Positions 28,766 to 37,824 of a stretch of DNA of 64,000 bases are shown piece after piece (position 1 is the stretch's first letter; the number at the start of each line of letters is the position of its first letter). The notes under the pieces are model-generated. The model made no database searches and was not told where the DNA came from. It was given only the letters and a program-made list of their open reading frames with translations. The position numbers and the translations under genes were made by a program. The DNA comes from Claveliimonas sp034178805 (GTDB taxonomy: Bacteria > Bacillota > Clostridia > Lachnospirales > Lachnospiraceae). The DNA is taken from NCBI RefSeq assembly GCF_050314255.1, contig NZ_JBNPMZ010000011.1, positions 41,622 to 105,621 on the forward strand, written 5' to 3'.

Positions 28766-28861
28766 TACTTTCACCTCTTCTTTATTAACTTACGCTTTGC
28801 GCATCATTACTTTCTTTCTATTAAACAGCTTTTTGATTGTATCACAAAAAACCCTGTTTGT

Positions 28862-30175
28862 CTATATTAATTTTGTCTTTTTTACCAATTGAATCAATTC
28901 TTTATTGGAGCTCGTCCGTGAGAACATATTCAGGATATTATCCACTGCTTCCTCCGCGCGCATGCCATTCAGTGCGCGGCGCATGGAGTCCACTGCTTCC
29001 TGTTCTTCTCTGGTAAGAAGAAGGTCCTCTCTTCTGGTACCGGACTTCGGGATATCGATAGCCGGGAACATTCTCTTCTCTGATAATTTACGGTCCAGAA
29101 CCAGTTCCATATTGCCGGTCCCCTTAAACTCCTCATATACCACATCATCCATCTTACTTCCCGTATCCACAAGTGCGGTAGCAAGTATGGTAAGGCTTCC
29201 GCCCTCTCTCATATTTCTCGCAGCACCGAAAAATCTTTTCGGCATATGCAGCGCTGCCGGATCCAGACCACCGGATAAGGTTCTTCCTGACGGCGGTACA
29301 GTCAGGTTATATGCTCTTGCCAGTCGTGTAATACTGTCAAGAAGGATCATGACATCCTTGCCATGTTCGACCAGACGCTTTGCACGGCCGATCACCATCT
29401 CCGACACACGTTTGTGGTGATCCGGCAGTTCATCAAAGGTGGAATAAATGACTTCTACGTTCTCACCCTCGATTGCTTCTTTGATATCCGTAACCTCCTC
29501 CGGACGCTCATCGATCAGAAGGATCAGGAGATGAATCTCCGGATTATTCCTGCGCACAGACAGAGCCACCTGTTTCAGAAGGGTTGTCTTACCTGCTTTC
29601 GGTGGTGAAACGATCATACCTCTCTGTCCTTTACCAATCGGAGAAAGCAGGTCCATAATTCTCATGGCAGTGCTGCTCTTTCCACATTCAAGAGACAGTC
29701 TCTCGTTAGGGAAAATCGGAGTCAGGTCTTCAAAATTAGGGCGCTTTGCCGCAATTGCAGGATGGATTCCATTTACTTTTGTCAAATACAGAAGGGCAGA
29801 AAATTTCTCCTGCTGCGTCTTGATCCTGGTATTTCCTTCCAGGATATCTCCGGTCTTCAGGTTAAATCTGCGAATCTGGGACGGTGACACATACACATCA
29901 TTCTCTCCCGGCATATAGTTGGCACAGCGGATAAAGCCAAATCCATCCGGCATAACCTCCAGAATACCATTCGCGGTGATCCCGCTGTCCAGACGGTCAA
30001 TATCATGTATTTCGCGATCTCCGGTGTTTGCGGATCTCTCCTTATCTCTCTCATCTTCTTCCAGCATACGCTCAACAAGCTCCGCTTTCTTCATTGCAGA
30101 GACGCCTTTAATCTCTCTTGCCTTCGCAAGGTCCTTGAGCGTGGCCAAAGGCAGAGATTCATATTTTTCTCTCAT
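28862..30175 (-). CDS. rho: Transcription termination factor Rho
   Basis: The protein has 437 residues. The N-terminal Rho helix-extended-helix domain (LATLKDLAKAREIKG) precedes the cold-shock RNA-binding domain (GILEVMPDGFGFIR, NDVYVSPSQIRRF). The RecA-like ATPase has Walker A PPKAGKTT, Walker B LLILLIDERPEEV and the R-loop/Q-loop region (PPSGRTLSGGLDP). Rho is a hexameric RNA helicase that ends untranslated transcripts. It heads the rho-rpmE-yqhQ-prmC-prfA group. The start follows AAAGGATAGG. Confidence 0.97.
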   Translation of the reverse strand: MREKYESLPLATLKDLAKAREIKGVSAMKKAELVERMLEEDERDKERSANTGDREIHDIDRLDSGITANGILEVMPDGFGFIRCANYMPGENDVYVSPSQIRRFNLKTGDILEGNTRIKTQQEKFSALLYLTKVNGIHPAIAAKRPNFEDLTPIFPNERLSLECGKSSTAMRIMDLLSPIGKGQRGMIVSPPKAGKTTLLKQVALSVRRNNPEIHLLILLIDERPEEVTDIKEAIEGENVEVIYSTFDELPDHHKRVSEMVIGRAKRLVEHGKDVMILLDSITRLARAYNLTVPPSGRTLSGGLDPAALHMPKRFFGAARNMREGGSLTILATALVDTGSKMDDVVYEEFKGTGNMELVLDRKLSEKRMFPAIDIPKSGTRREDLLLTREEQEAVDSMRRALNGMRAEEAVDNILNMFSRTSSNKELIQLVKKTKLI

Positions 30176-30310
30176 ACATCCTATCCTTTCATTAATTATG
30201 GAATATATTTATTATTTTCTACAGTGGGATTCACAGTCTGACATGACTTATAACTGAATTTTATGTTATTATACATCATTTCCATATAAATTCAAACCCT
30301 TTTTTTAATA

Positions 30311-30339
30311 TTGATTTGAACATGCAGGAATGGTATGAT
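30311..30339 (+). promoter_or_regulatory. Predicted promoter of the malic enzyme operon
   Basis: TTGATT and TATGAT are separated by 17 bases, about 60 bases before the malic enzyme start codon, which has AGGAAGGTGG upstream. The region up to rho is AT-rich and shows no other feature. Confidence 0.5.
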
Positions 30340-30401
30340 TATAAACGATGCAGATGGTATCTATATCTATTCTATATTTTAAATAGGAAGGTGGAACAAA
30401 A

Positions 30402-31550
30402 ATGACTACAAACGAAAAAGCACTGAAAATGCATGAAGAGTGGAACGGAAAATTAGAAACCGTAGCAAAAGCGCACGTAAACTCCAGGGAAGACCTGGCG
30501 ATCGCATATACTCCCGGTGTAGCAGAACCATGTAAAGTAATTGCTAAAGATAAGGAGGCTGCCTACACCTATACCATGAAATCAAATACCGTAGCTGTCG
30601 TATCCGACGGAAGTGCCGTTCTGGGACTTGGAAACATCGGTCCTCTTGCCGCCATGCCGGTTATGGAGGGAAAGGCTGTGTTATTCAAGGAATTCGGAGG
30701 AGTGAATGCCGTTCCGATCTGTCTGGACACACAGGACACAGAGGAAATCATCAAAACGGTTGTGAATATTGCCCCTGCCTTTGGAGGCATCAATCTGGAA
30801 GACATCAGTGCACCGCGCTGTTTCGAGATTGAAGAGCGCTTAAAAGAGCTTCTGGACATCCCGGTATTCCACGATGACCAGCATGGAACTGCCATTGTTG
30901 TGCTGGCAGGAATCATTAATGCCATGAAGGTTACCGGAAAGAATAAAGAAGAAGCCAGAGTCGTTGTCAATGGTGCAGGATCTGCCGGTGTTGCGATCAC
31001 AAAGCTTCTTCTCACCTATGGATTCCGTCACGTTACTATGTGTGACATTAACGGTATCCTCGGCAAAGATTCTCCGAATCTGAACTGGATGCAGCAGAAA
31101 ATGGTGGAAGTCACGAACCTGGAAGGAAAGAAAGGAACTTTGGCAGATGCACTCAAAGGCGCAGATATCTTCGTAGGCGTTTCCGCTCCGAATATTGTCA
31201 CAAAAGAAATGGTGGCATCCATGAATAAAGATTCCATTCTTTTCGCTATGGCAAATCCGGTACCTGAAATTATGCCCGACCTGGCAAAGGAAGCCGGAGC
31301 CCGAGTTGTGGGAACCGGACGTTCTGATTTCCCGAATCAGGTAAATAATGTAGTGGCTTTCCCGGGTATCTTCAAGGGAGCTCTGGAGGGACGTGCCACA
31401 AAGATTACAGAAGAGATGAAGCTTGCTACCGCTCATGCAATCGCAGGCCTCGTTCCGGATGAGAAACTGAATGAAAACAATATTCTTCCGGAAGCTTTCG
31501 ATCCACGTGTTGCAGACGTGGTAAGCAAAGCTGTAAAGGCTCTGATTTAA
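30402..31550 (+). CDS. NAD-dependent malic enzyme (oxaloacetate-decarboxylating)
   Basis: The 382-residue protein is the short bacterial malic enzyme form. It has AYTPGVAEPC, the catalytic tyrosine-lysine region, the metal site in EDISAPRCFEIE and FHDDQHGTA, a Rossmann glycine motif VVNGAGSAG and FAMANPVPEI. It converts malate to pyruvate, CO2 and reduced cofactor in the cytoplasm. The short aspartate-type loop favours NAD, but cofactor choice is inferred. Its stop codon overlaps the start of the radical SAM gene by one base (TAATG), so the genes are coupled. Confidence 0.93.
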   Translation: MTTNEKALKMHEEWNGKLETVAKAHVNSREDLAIAYTPGVAEPCKVIAKDKEAAYTYTMKSNTVAVVSDGSAVLGLGNIGPLAAMPVMEGKAVLFKEFGGVNAVPICLDTQDTEEIIKTVVNIAPAFGGINLEDISAPRCFEIEERLKELLDIPVFHDDQHGTAIVVLAGIINAMKVTGKNKEEARVVVNGAGSAGVAITKLLLTYGFRHVTMCDINGILGKDSPNLNWMQQKMVEVTNLEGKKGTLADALKGADIFVGVSAPNIVTKEMVASMNKDSILFAMANPVPEIMPDLAKEAGARVVGTGRSDFPNQVNNVVAFPGIFKGALEGRATKITEEMKLATAHAIAGLVPDEKLNENNILPEAFDPRVADVVSKAVKALI

Positions 31551-32506
31551 TGGAGCAGGTACAGTACTGGGACGAAAAGCGCTATCATTCTCTGGATTAT
31601 CATCTCAAACACACTTACGGTGAAAAGCTTTATAAAATTTCACTGGACGGAGGCATGACCTGTCCCAACCGGGACGGCACACTGGACACCCGCGGCTGCA
31701 TCTTCTGCAGCGCAGGCGGTTCCGGAGATTTTGCCTCCGACCGTTCTTTCAGTATTACAAAGCAGATAGAGGCAGGAAAAAAGCAGGTGGCAGGAAAACA
31801 CACCGGGAATGGCTATATTGCCTATTTCCAGGCTTATACCAATACCTACGCCCCGGCAGAGAAGCTGGAAAAATTATTTTCAGAGGCCATCTCACACCCG
31901 GATATCCGGATTCTTTCCATTGCCACACGCCCTGATTGCCTAAATGATGAGATTCTCGCTCTTCTCGATAGGCTGAACCGTAAAAAACCCGTCTGGGTTG
32001 AGCTGGGGCTTCAGACGATTCATCCGGAGAGCGCCGCATTCATCCGCCGCGGTTATGATCTGCCCGTCTTTGAACATGCATTGACAGGACTTCGCCATGC
32101 CGGAATCGATGTGATCGTTCACGTTATTCTCGGACTTCCCTGCGAATCCACGCAGCAGATGCTTCAGACCGTTGACTATCTGAATACCCGGGATATCCAG
32201 GGAATAAAGCTTCAACTCCTGCACATTTTAGAGTATACAGATCTTGCGGATTATTACCGGGAGCATCCATTTTGGATTCCGACCATGGATGAATATTTTC
32301 ATCTTCTTGGAGAATGCATCTGTCACCTGAGACCGGATATTGTTATTCACAGGCTGACCGGAGACGGTCCCAAATCACTCCTCATCGAGCCGAAATGGAC
32401 CGGCAATAAGCGAAATGTATTGAATCAGATGCAGGCATATTTTAAACGCCAGAATATCTGGCAGGGAAGGAGCTGTTCTTATGGCAGAACCACTGACACT
32501 TTATAA
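31550..32506 (+). CDS. TIGR01212-family radical SAM protein (YhcC-like)
   Basis: The 318-residue protein has a widely spaced radical SAM cluster motif in TCPNRDGTLDTRGCIFCS (C-x9-C-x2-C) near residue 40, followed by GYIAYFQAYTNTYAP and LSIATRPDCL, all typical of the YhcC group. The domain would bind a 4Fe-4S cluster and cleave S-adenosylmethionine. The substrate of this group is not known to me. It is coupled to the malic enzyme upstream and overlaps the DUF4364 gene downstream by 26 bases. Neither neighbour explains its job. Confidence 0.85.
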   Translation: MEQVQYWDEKRYHSLDYHLKHTYGEKLYKISLDGGMTCPNRDGTLDTRGCIFCSAGGSGDFASDRSFSITKQIEAGKKQVAGKHTGNGYIAYFQAYTNTYAPAEKLEKLFSEAISHPDIRILSIATRPDCLNDEILALLDRLNRKKPVWVELGLQTIHPESAAFIRRGYDLPVFEHALTGLRHAGIDVIVHVILGLPCESTQQMLQTVDYLNTRDIQGIKLQLLHILEYTDLADYYREHPFWIPTMDEYFHLLGECICHLRPDIVIHRLTGDGPKSLLIEPKWTGNKRNVLNQMQAYFKRQNIWQGRSCSYGRTTDTL

Positions 32507-32993
32507 ATTAATTGTACTTTATATGCTGAATAAGGTGGATTTCCCTCTGACGAATTCCCAGATTTCCGAGTTTATTCTGGACAAGGGATACACCACCTAT
32601 TTCAAACTCCAGCAGGCCATCTCTGAATTGATCGAATCAGGTTTTATAAAAGAGGAAGCGGCGCACAACCGCACCTTCTTCCATCTCACCGAAGACGGCG
32701 CAGAGACTCTGGTATTCTTTAAAAATAATATTTCTCCTGCCATTCAGGATGATATCAACCGTTTTTTGCAGGAGAAACAGTACGACCTGAAAAATGAGAC
32801 TGCTGTAAAAGCGGATTATTACCGTAATACGAATATGGAGTATTCCGTCCGTTGTCAGGTCATGGAAAACGAACTCCCACTCATCGACCTGACCATCACC
32901 GTACCTACCGAAGCGGAAGCCGAGGCTGTTGTCAGCAACTGGAATAAAAAGAATCAGGAAATATACGCCCTGATTATGACAAAGCTCCTGTAA
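32481..32993 (+). CDS. DUF4364 family protein, winged-helix-like
   Basis: The 170-residue protein has an N-terminal region that reads as a winged helix (about 8-72: LYKLIVLYMLNKVDFPLTNSQIS, LIESGFI, HLTEDG) and a beta-rich C-terminal part. DUF4364 is common next to YhcC-like radical SAM genes in Clostridia and is probably a DNA-binding regulator of unknown target. The start has GGGAAGGAG upstream inside the previous gene. Its stop codon lies in the loop of the operon terminator. Confidence 0.8.
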   Translation: MAEPLTLYKLIVLYMLNKVDFPLTNSQISEFILDKGYTTYFKLQQAISELIESGFIKEEAAHNRTFFHLTEDGAETLVFFKNNISPAIQDDINRFLQEKQYDLKNETAVKADYYRNTNMEYSVRCQVMENELPLIDLTITVPTEAEAEAVVSNWNKKNQEIYALIMTKLL

Positions 32994-33009
32994 AACAGGA
33001 GCTTTTTTT
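32981..33009 (+). terminator. Terminator of the malic enzyme operon
   Basis: The stem AAAGCTCCTG/CAGGAGCTTT with a TAAAA loop is followed by a T-run. The DUF4364 stop codon forms part of the loop. Confidence 0.9.
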
Positions 33010-33126
33010 AACTAATTTTTTTCTATTCAACCACTTTTTACCGTTGTTTTTAATGTTTTTATTATTAAAATTTCCTTTATTTACTGGATTTTCCTCTTTG
33101 TTCTTATAAAAATACAATTCTATATA

Positions 33127-33154
33127 TTGTAATTTTTTCTTGATGATATATAAT
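33127..33154 (+). promoter_or_regulatory. Predicted promoter of the PucG-type aminotransferase
   Basis: TTGTAA and TATAAT are separated by 16 bases, about 45 bases before the start codon. An inverted repeat TACAAT-N8-ATTGTA (33112-33131) overlaps the -35 and could be an operator. Confidence 0.5.
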
Positions 33155-33198
33155 ATCTCCATATTAAAACAAAAGCACAAAGGAAGGAAGATAGTACA

Positions 33199-34422
33199 AT
33201 GCAATTTAAAGAAATCAACCCGTCACCACGTACACTCATGACACCTGGCCCGGTAGAGGCTGATCCTCGTGTGCTTCGAGCTATGTCTGCACATATTTTA
33301 GGACAGTTCGACCCGGAATTCACTGCTCTTATGACAGAGACTATGGAGATGAGCCGTCAGTTATTCCAGACCAGAAATGAAGAAACCTATCTGGTAGACA
33401 CTACCTCCCGAGGTGGTCTGGAAACTGTTTTAACAGGCGCAATCTGCCCGGGTGACAAGGTATTAATCCCGGCATTCGGCCGTTTCGGATACCTGTTATC
33501 TGAAATTCTGGAAAGATGCGGTGCAGAGATTACTCTGATTGAGAGAGAATGGGGTACGGTATTTGAGCCGGAAGAAATCGAAGCCGAACTGAAAAAAGGT
33601 GGCTATAAAGCTGTAGCCTGCATTCACGGCGAAACATCCACTTCTATGATGCAGCCATTGGAAGAAATCGGAAAGATCTGTAAAAAATACGACGCACTGC
33701 TTATTGTAGATACGGTTGCTACTCTGGGTGGTGTTGACATTCGTGTAGACGAATGGGGACTGGACGCATGTATTGCCGGAACACAGAAATGTATCTCTGC
33801 TCCGTCTGGTTCTGCACTGATTACCTATAATGATAAAATCAGCAACATCGTCCGCGCAAGAAAGAAAGTAGAAAAAGGCATCCGTACCAGTGATGATGTA
33901 GACGGAACTCTTCCCGGAATTCCGAGCAATTACCTGGATCTGGCACAGCTTGAAGATTACTGGAGCCCGCGCCGTCTGAATCACCATACGGAAGCAACCA
34001 GCATGCAGTATGCAGTTCATGAAGCACTTCGCTGCATTCTGACAGAAGGGCTTCAGGAACGGTTTGCACGCCACAATCTGAATGACAAGGCACTCTGTGC
34101 AGGTCTGGAAGCTATGGGACTTACCATCTTCGGAGACCGCCGACACAAGATGCCGGTCGTAACAGCCATCAACATCCCGGAAGGAATTGACGGACCAACC
34201 TTAAGAGGTCAGATGTTAAATGACTTCGGCATTGAAGTAGCTACTTCTTTTGGTCCTCTGGACGGAAAAGTCATCCGTATCGGTAATATGGGTTACTCCA
34301 GCCAGAAACGCAACATTCTCTTCACCCTTGGAGCACTGGAAGCAGTCCTGATTCAGAATCATGTGAAGGTTCCTGCCGGAGGGGCTGTTGCTGCAGCACT
34401 CGATGTATATAAGCAGGCATAG
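33199..34422 (+). CDS. pucG: PucG-type (S)-ureidoglycine-glyoxylate aminotransferase
   Basis: The 407-residue class V aminotransferase matches PucG-type signatures I remember from Bacillus: LMTPGPVEADPRVLRAM, LGQFDPEFT, FGRFGYLLSEI, HGETSTSMMQPL, D171 for the cofactor ring, the PLP lysine K197 in GTQKCISAPSG and YWSPRRLNHHTEAT. PucG moves the amino group of ureidoglycine to glyoxylate, giving oxalurate and glycine. This would be a second route to oxalurate, beside AllE and AllD encoded about 14 kb away. An alanine- or serine-glyoxylate transaminase role is the main alternative. It is transcribed alone between its own promoter and a strong terminator, and AGGAAGG precedes the start. Confidence 0.8.
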   Translation: MQFKEINPSPRTLMTPGPVEADPRVLRAMSAHILGQFDPEFTALMTETMEMSRQLFQTRNEETYLVDTTSRGGLETVLTGAICPGDKVLIPAFGRFGYLLSEILERCGAEITLIEREWGTVFEPEEIEAELKKGGYKAVACIHGETSTSMMQPLEEIGKICKKYDALLIVDTVATLGGVDIRVDEWGLDACIAGTQKCISAPSGSALITYNDKISNIVRARKKVEKGIRTSDDVDGTLPGIPSNYLDLAQLEDYWSPRRLNHHTEATSMQYAVHEALRCILTEGLQERFARHNLNDKALCAGLEAMGLTIFGDRRHKMPVVTAINIPEGIDGPTLRGQMLNDFGIEVATSFGPLDGKVIRIGNMGYSSQKRNILFTLGALEAVLIQNHVKVPAGGAVAAALDVYKQA

Positions 34423-34428
34423 ATAGAA

Positions 34429-34464
34429 AAAGGGAGCTGTCGCTTTTGCGACACTCCCTTTTTT
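34429..34464. terminator. Bidirectional terminator, pucG and histidine kinase
   Basis: The stem AAAGGGAG-c-TGTCGC/GCGACA-CTCCCTTT has a TTTT loop and one bulged base. It lies between two convergent genes with A- and T-tracts at the flanks. Confidence 0.88.
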
Positions 34465-34466
34465 AG

Positions 34467-37400
34467 CTATATTGCACCTGACAGCGTCCGGAACAATACA
34501 TTGACATCAATCGGTTTTCCAACATGGTCGTTCATTCCCGCCTCCAGACATCTCTTTCTGTCCTCGTCAAAGGCATTGGCCGTCATCGCAACGATTGGAA
34601 TCTGAGCCAATTCCGGATCGGACAGTCCACGGATTCTCCTGGTTGCCTCGTATCCATTCATAACTGGCATCTGGATATCCATCAGTATCACATCATAATA
34701 ACCAGGTTCGGAAGCTGCCACCTTATCTACTGCTTCTGCTCCATTCTCTGCCATTTCTACAAGAAGCCCTTCTCCGGACAGGATTTCATATGCGATTTCT
34801 CTGTTCAGTTCGTTATCTTCTACCAGAAGAATTCGTTTTCCGCTAAAGTCAAACGGATGCATCATCTTTTCGCCACTGCACGGAGCTATATCTTCAACCA
34901 CCTGAAGTGTTATATTCAGAGTGATTTCGGTTCCGACATCCGGCTTACTTTCCACACAGATGGTTCCTCCCATCATATCTACCAGTTTCTTGACAATGCA
35001 AAGTCCAAGCCCGGTACCCTGAATTCCAGTCACCGTCGACGTTCTTTCTCTCTCAAAAGCATCAAAAATATGCTCCAGAAATTCTTCACTCATACCGATA
35101 CCGGTATCCTGTATTACCAATCGATAATCCGCCCTGCCATCTTCCGCATCACTGATCTGAGTAACCGAAAATTTCACTTTTCCATTTCTTTTGGTAAACT
35201 TTTCGGCATTGCTGATGAGATTTATGAGAATCTGATTCATCCGCAGACTGTCGCAGAGGACAAATGGATTTCTGATATCCGTTTCTATATCAAAATGAAT
35301 GCCTTCCTTTTTCATGCTCTCCGAAAACATATCCCGGATTCCATCTATTTCTTCCCCAATGTCAGTTGGCACAGGCTCAAGTCCTATCTTACCACTTTCG
35401 ATACGAGCCAGATCCAGTACGTCATTGATAATTTTCAGAAGAATTGTACTGGAGTGCTTAATTTTGCTGTGATACTTTTTAACCGCCTCTTTATCATCTA
35501 TATGCTTCTCTGCCAGATCTGTAAATCCGAAAATTGCATTCATTGGTGTACGGATGTCATGAGACATATTAAATAAAAATGTACTCTTGGCCGCATTCGC
35601 CTTCTCCGCCAGGGTGAGCGCATATTTGAGATCATCCTTGATTTTCTTTTCTTTTTCCATCATGTCTGTCACATCTGCACGAACCACACACACCGTTCTG
35701 TGACTGTCATCTGCCCACAGAACACTTAATTGTTTGTATTCCACGCCCTGCTCACCATGAAACGGCAGAACAAAATCATACCCCATTGGATGCTCGGAGA
35801 GCTCGGAAATCAATTCTGGCAGCGCCAGTTTCTGGAACAGTGTTCTGCCATCCTCTCCCTCACTGTAATTTTTTTGCCGTTCCTCCAGAAATTTTTCATA
35901 TTCCTTCGTTTCAAAGGGCGGAAGGTTCTCGCGAACCATCTCAACCGTATACTCCATCAAATGAGAAGTAACAGTGTTGACAAATATCAGTTTATCAAAT
36001 GTATATGTTATAACATTCAGAAGTCTTTTCTGTTCCTGCATGGAATCCGTAATATTCGTTATGACCAGCCACACCCGGCCAAGACGGAGATCCGCTGCCT
36101 GCACAGACATGTTCATGACCAGGCTTTCTCCATCCGGCCCTCCTATGGAATAGGAAAATGCATAATTTCCTTCCTCTTTCAGCCGACTGAGCATAAATTC
36201 CGGATTCATCATTTTTGCCACATAATCCTTATCCCGCTTCACTACATGATTCAAGATGCCCTGCTCAAGATACTGTGAATAACTGTGCGTCCAGCCGAGA
36301 TAATTTACTAAATCCCCTCCGTTCACTATGGTATGCCTGTCCTGGTATAAATCTACATCTATAATCACGGACGGACTTTCTGTAATCTGCTTCTGTGTCA
36401 TTCTCTCTCTGATCACCTGCTCTGTTACGTCCGTTAAGGTCAGGATACCTGACACGTCTCCGGTATCCGGTTCCTCCATCAGGTTTACCTTAAACTGCAC
36501 GTATCGCCCATGCCCTTCATGTGGCAGACGAATGAAGAAACGGTGCACCATTTCCTTTCGTCCCTCTTCATATGCGTGCAGCACCGAAGAATTAAAAAAT
36601 TTGTTCAGAAGCTCTTTCTTCTCTTCCTCTTCTTCCATCAGAGAAGCCACTTTCCGGAAAAAGACTTCACGATCACTTCCAAAGCTCTCGAACACTCCTG
36701 TTCCTGTATAATCAATCATCTTCACGATTCGGTTCCGGCTGATATTACAGTGCCCCACTGCCAGCACATCCGGTCCCTCTGTACAGTAATGCTGAATCAT
36801 TCGCTCTTTATACTGCTGACGGAGCAGTTCTCTCTCCTTCAACTCCTCTGTCATATCCTGATAAACAGCATAGCCCCTCATGATGCCATCCTCACTTTGC
36901 ATCAATGTAAGGTTGTTTCTGACCGTAACATACTCGTCTTTTCCATATCTCAGCCGATAGACCAGAGAAATGGATTCTTTGCCGGCTCTGAAAAAATCAC
37001 TCAGCTCTTTTCCCAGCCTTTCCCTGTCATCCGGATGTACACCCGACATGGCATCCTGCCCATACATCTCCTCTGCCTCCTGCCGGGTCATACCTGAAAG
37101 AGCTGCAAACCCTTCCGAAAAGAATTCCGGTTCAATATGCCCATCCGGATCATAGCGAAGAACAGCAATGCCCGCCGGAATCGCATTTAATATGGTCTGA
37201 TTTCTCTCTTTTTCCAGAATCAGTTCCTGTGTGATTTCACTGATATCCTGATGCGTTCCATACATACGTATTCCATTGTGGTATGTATCATCAAGCCTGC
37301 CTCCACAACGTACATAGATCCTTCCTTTCGAGGGATGAAGCCATAAATACTGCACCTCGGCATAGGTATTTCCAATAATTTTTTCAACAGTATCATTCAC

Positions 37401-37613
37401 CCTCCCGATATCAGATGGTTCGATTCGTCCATACCAGAATAAATAACTTTCCTCCGGAGTAAGGTCAGGATCCATCTCCTGTATTTTAAAAAACGTATCA
37501 TCCCCATACAATCTGGGAGGATTTTCCCCGTCAAACTCTATACTCCACAACCCGATTCCAGACCCATGCAGAATATCCTGTACAACATTTATACTATCAA
37601 AACTTCTTATCAT
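34467..37613 (-). CDS. Hybrid sensor histidine kinase with several PAS domains and a receiver
   Basis: From the ATG with GGGAGAG upstream the protein is 1048 residues and has no membrane segment. Several PAS-type modules fill the first about 650 residues (for example LYGDDTFFKIQ, FSEGFAALSGM with MSGVHPDDRERL, and later divergent copies). A HisKA box follows (FNMSHDIRTPMNAI, histidine near residue 680), then an ATPase domain (NLISNAEKFTKRNG, DTGIGM, GTGLGLCIVKKLV). The C-terminal receiver has LLVEDNELNREI and phospho-acceptor MDIQMPVMNG. It is a cytoplasmic hybrid kinase typical of Lachnospiraceae. No separate partner regulator lies next to it; the divergent XRE-type gene is the only regulator adjacent. 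The signal is unknown. Confidence 0.88.
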   Translation of the reverse strand: MIRSFDSINVVQDILHGSGIGLWSIEFDGENPPRLYGDDTFFKIQEMDPDLTPEESYLFWYGRIEPSDIGRVNDTVEKIIGNTYAEVQYLWLHPSKGRIYVRCGGRLDDTYHNGIRMYGTHQDISEITQELILEKERNQTILNAIPAGIAVLRYDPDGHIEPEFFSEGFAALSGMTRQEAEEMYGQDAMSGVHPDDRERLGKELSDFFRAGKESISLVYRLRYGKDEYVTVRNNLTLMQSEDGIMRGYAVYQDMTEELKERELLRQQYKERMIQHYCTEGPDVLAVGHCNISRNRIVKMIDYTGTGVFESFGSDREVFFRKVASLMEEEEEKKELLNKFFNSSVLHAYEEGRKEMVHRFFIRLPHEGHGRYVQFKVNLMEEPDTGDVSGILTLTDVTEQVIRERMTQKQITESPSVIIDVDLYQDRHTIVNGGDLVNYLGWTHSYSQYLEQGILNHVVKRDKDYVAKMMNPEFMLSRLKEEGNYAFSYSIGGPDGESLVMNMSVQAADLRLGRVWLVITNITDSMQEQKRLLNVITYTFDKLIFVNTVTSHLMEYTVEMVRENLPPFETKEYEKFLEERQKNYSEGEDGRTLFQKLALPELISELSEHPMGYDFVLPFHGEQGVEYKQLSVLWADDSHRTVCVVRADVTDMMEKEKKIKDDLKYALTLAEKANAAKSTFLFNMSHDIRTPMNAIFGFTDLAEKHIDDKEAVKKYHSKIKHSSTILLKIINDVLDLARIESGKIGLEPVPTDIGEEIDGIRDMFSESMKKEGIHFDIETDIRNPFVLCDSLRMNQILINLISNAEKFTKRNGKVKFSVTQISDAEDGRADYRLVIQDTGIGMSEEFLEHIFDAFERERTSTVTGIQGTGLGLCIVKKLVDMMGGTICVESKPDVGTEITLNITLQVVEDIAPCSGEKMMHPFDFSGKRILLVEDNELNREIAYEILSGEGLLVEMAENGAEAVDKVAASEPGYYDVILMDIQMPVMNGYEATRRIRGLSDPELAQIPIVAMTANAFDEDRKRCLEAGMNDHVGKPIDVNVLFRTLSGAI

Positions 37614-37762
37614 ATGTCGTCTCTCCCTGCCTTCACAGATTACACTTCTGGTTTTCCTAATCATATATTTTATCATTTATCCAACTGATGTTCAATTGCA
37701 TCCCCATTTTTGTCATCTGTTATTACACTGTAATTTTTGTCAATTATTATGACACACTATGG

Positions 37763-37791
37763 TTGAAATATCTATTTCCCCATTGTATCAT
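37763..37791 (+). promoter_or_regulatory. Predicted promoter of the XRE-type regulator
   Basis: TTGAAA and TATCAT are spaced 17 bases apart. An inverted repeat TGTCA-N7-TGACA just upstream (37738-37754) lies in the divergent region shared with the histidine kinase and could be an operator. Confidence 0.45.
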
Positions 37792-37824
37792 AATAACAAG
37801 ATAACAACTCGGAGGTATCGGATT

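Noticed and set aside
37759..37824. Earlier ATG for the XRE-type regulator
   Set aside because: It lies between the predicted -35 region and the -10 box and has no ribosome site; the ATG at 37825 has GGAGG at good spacing.
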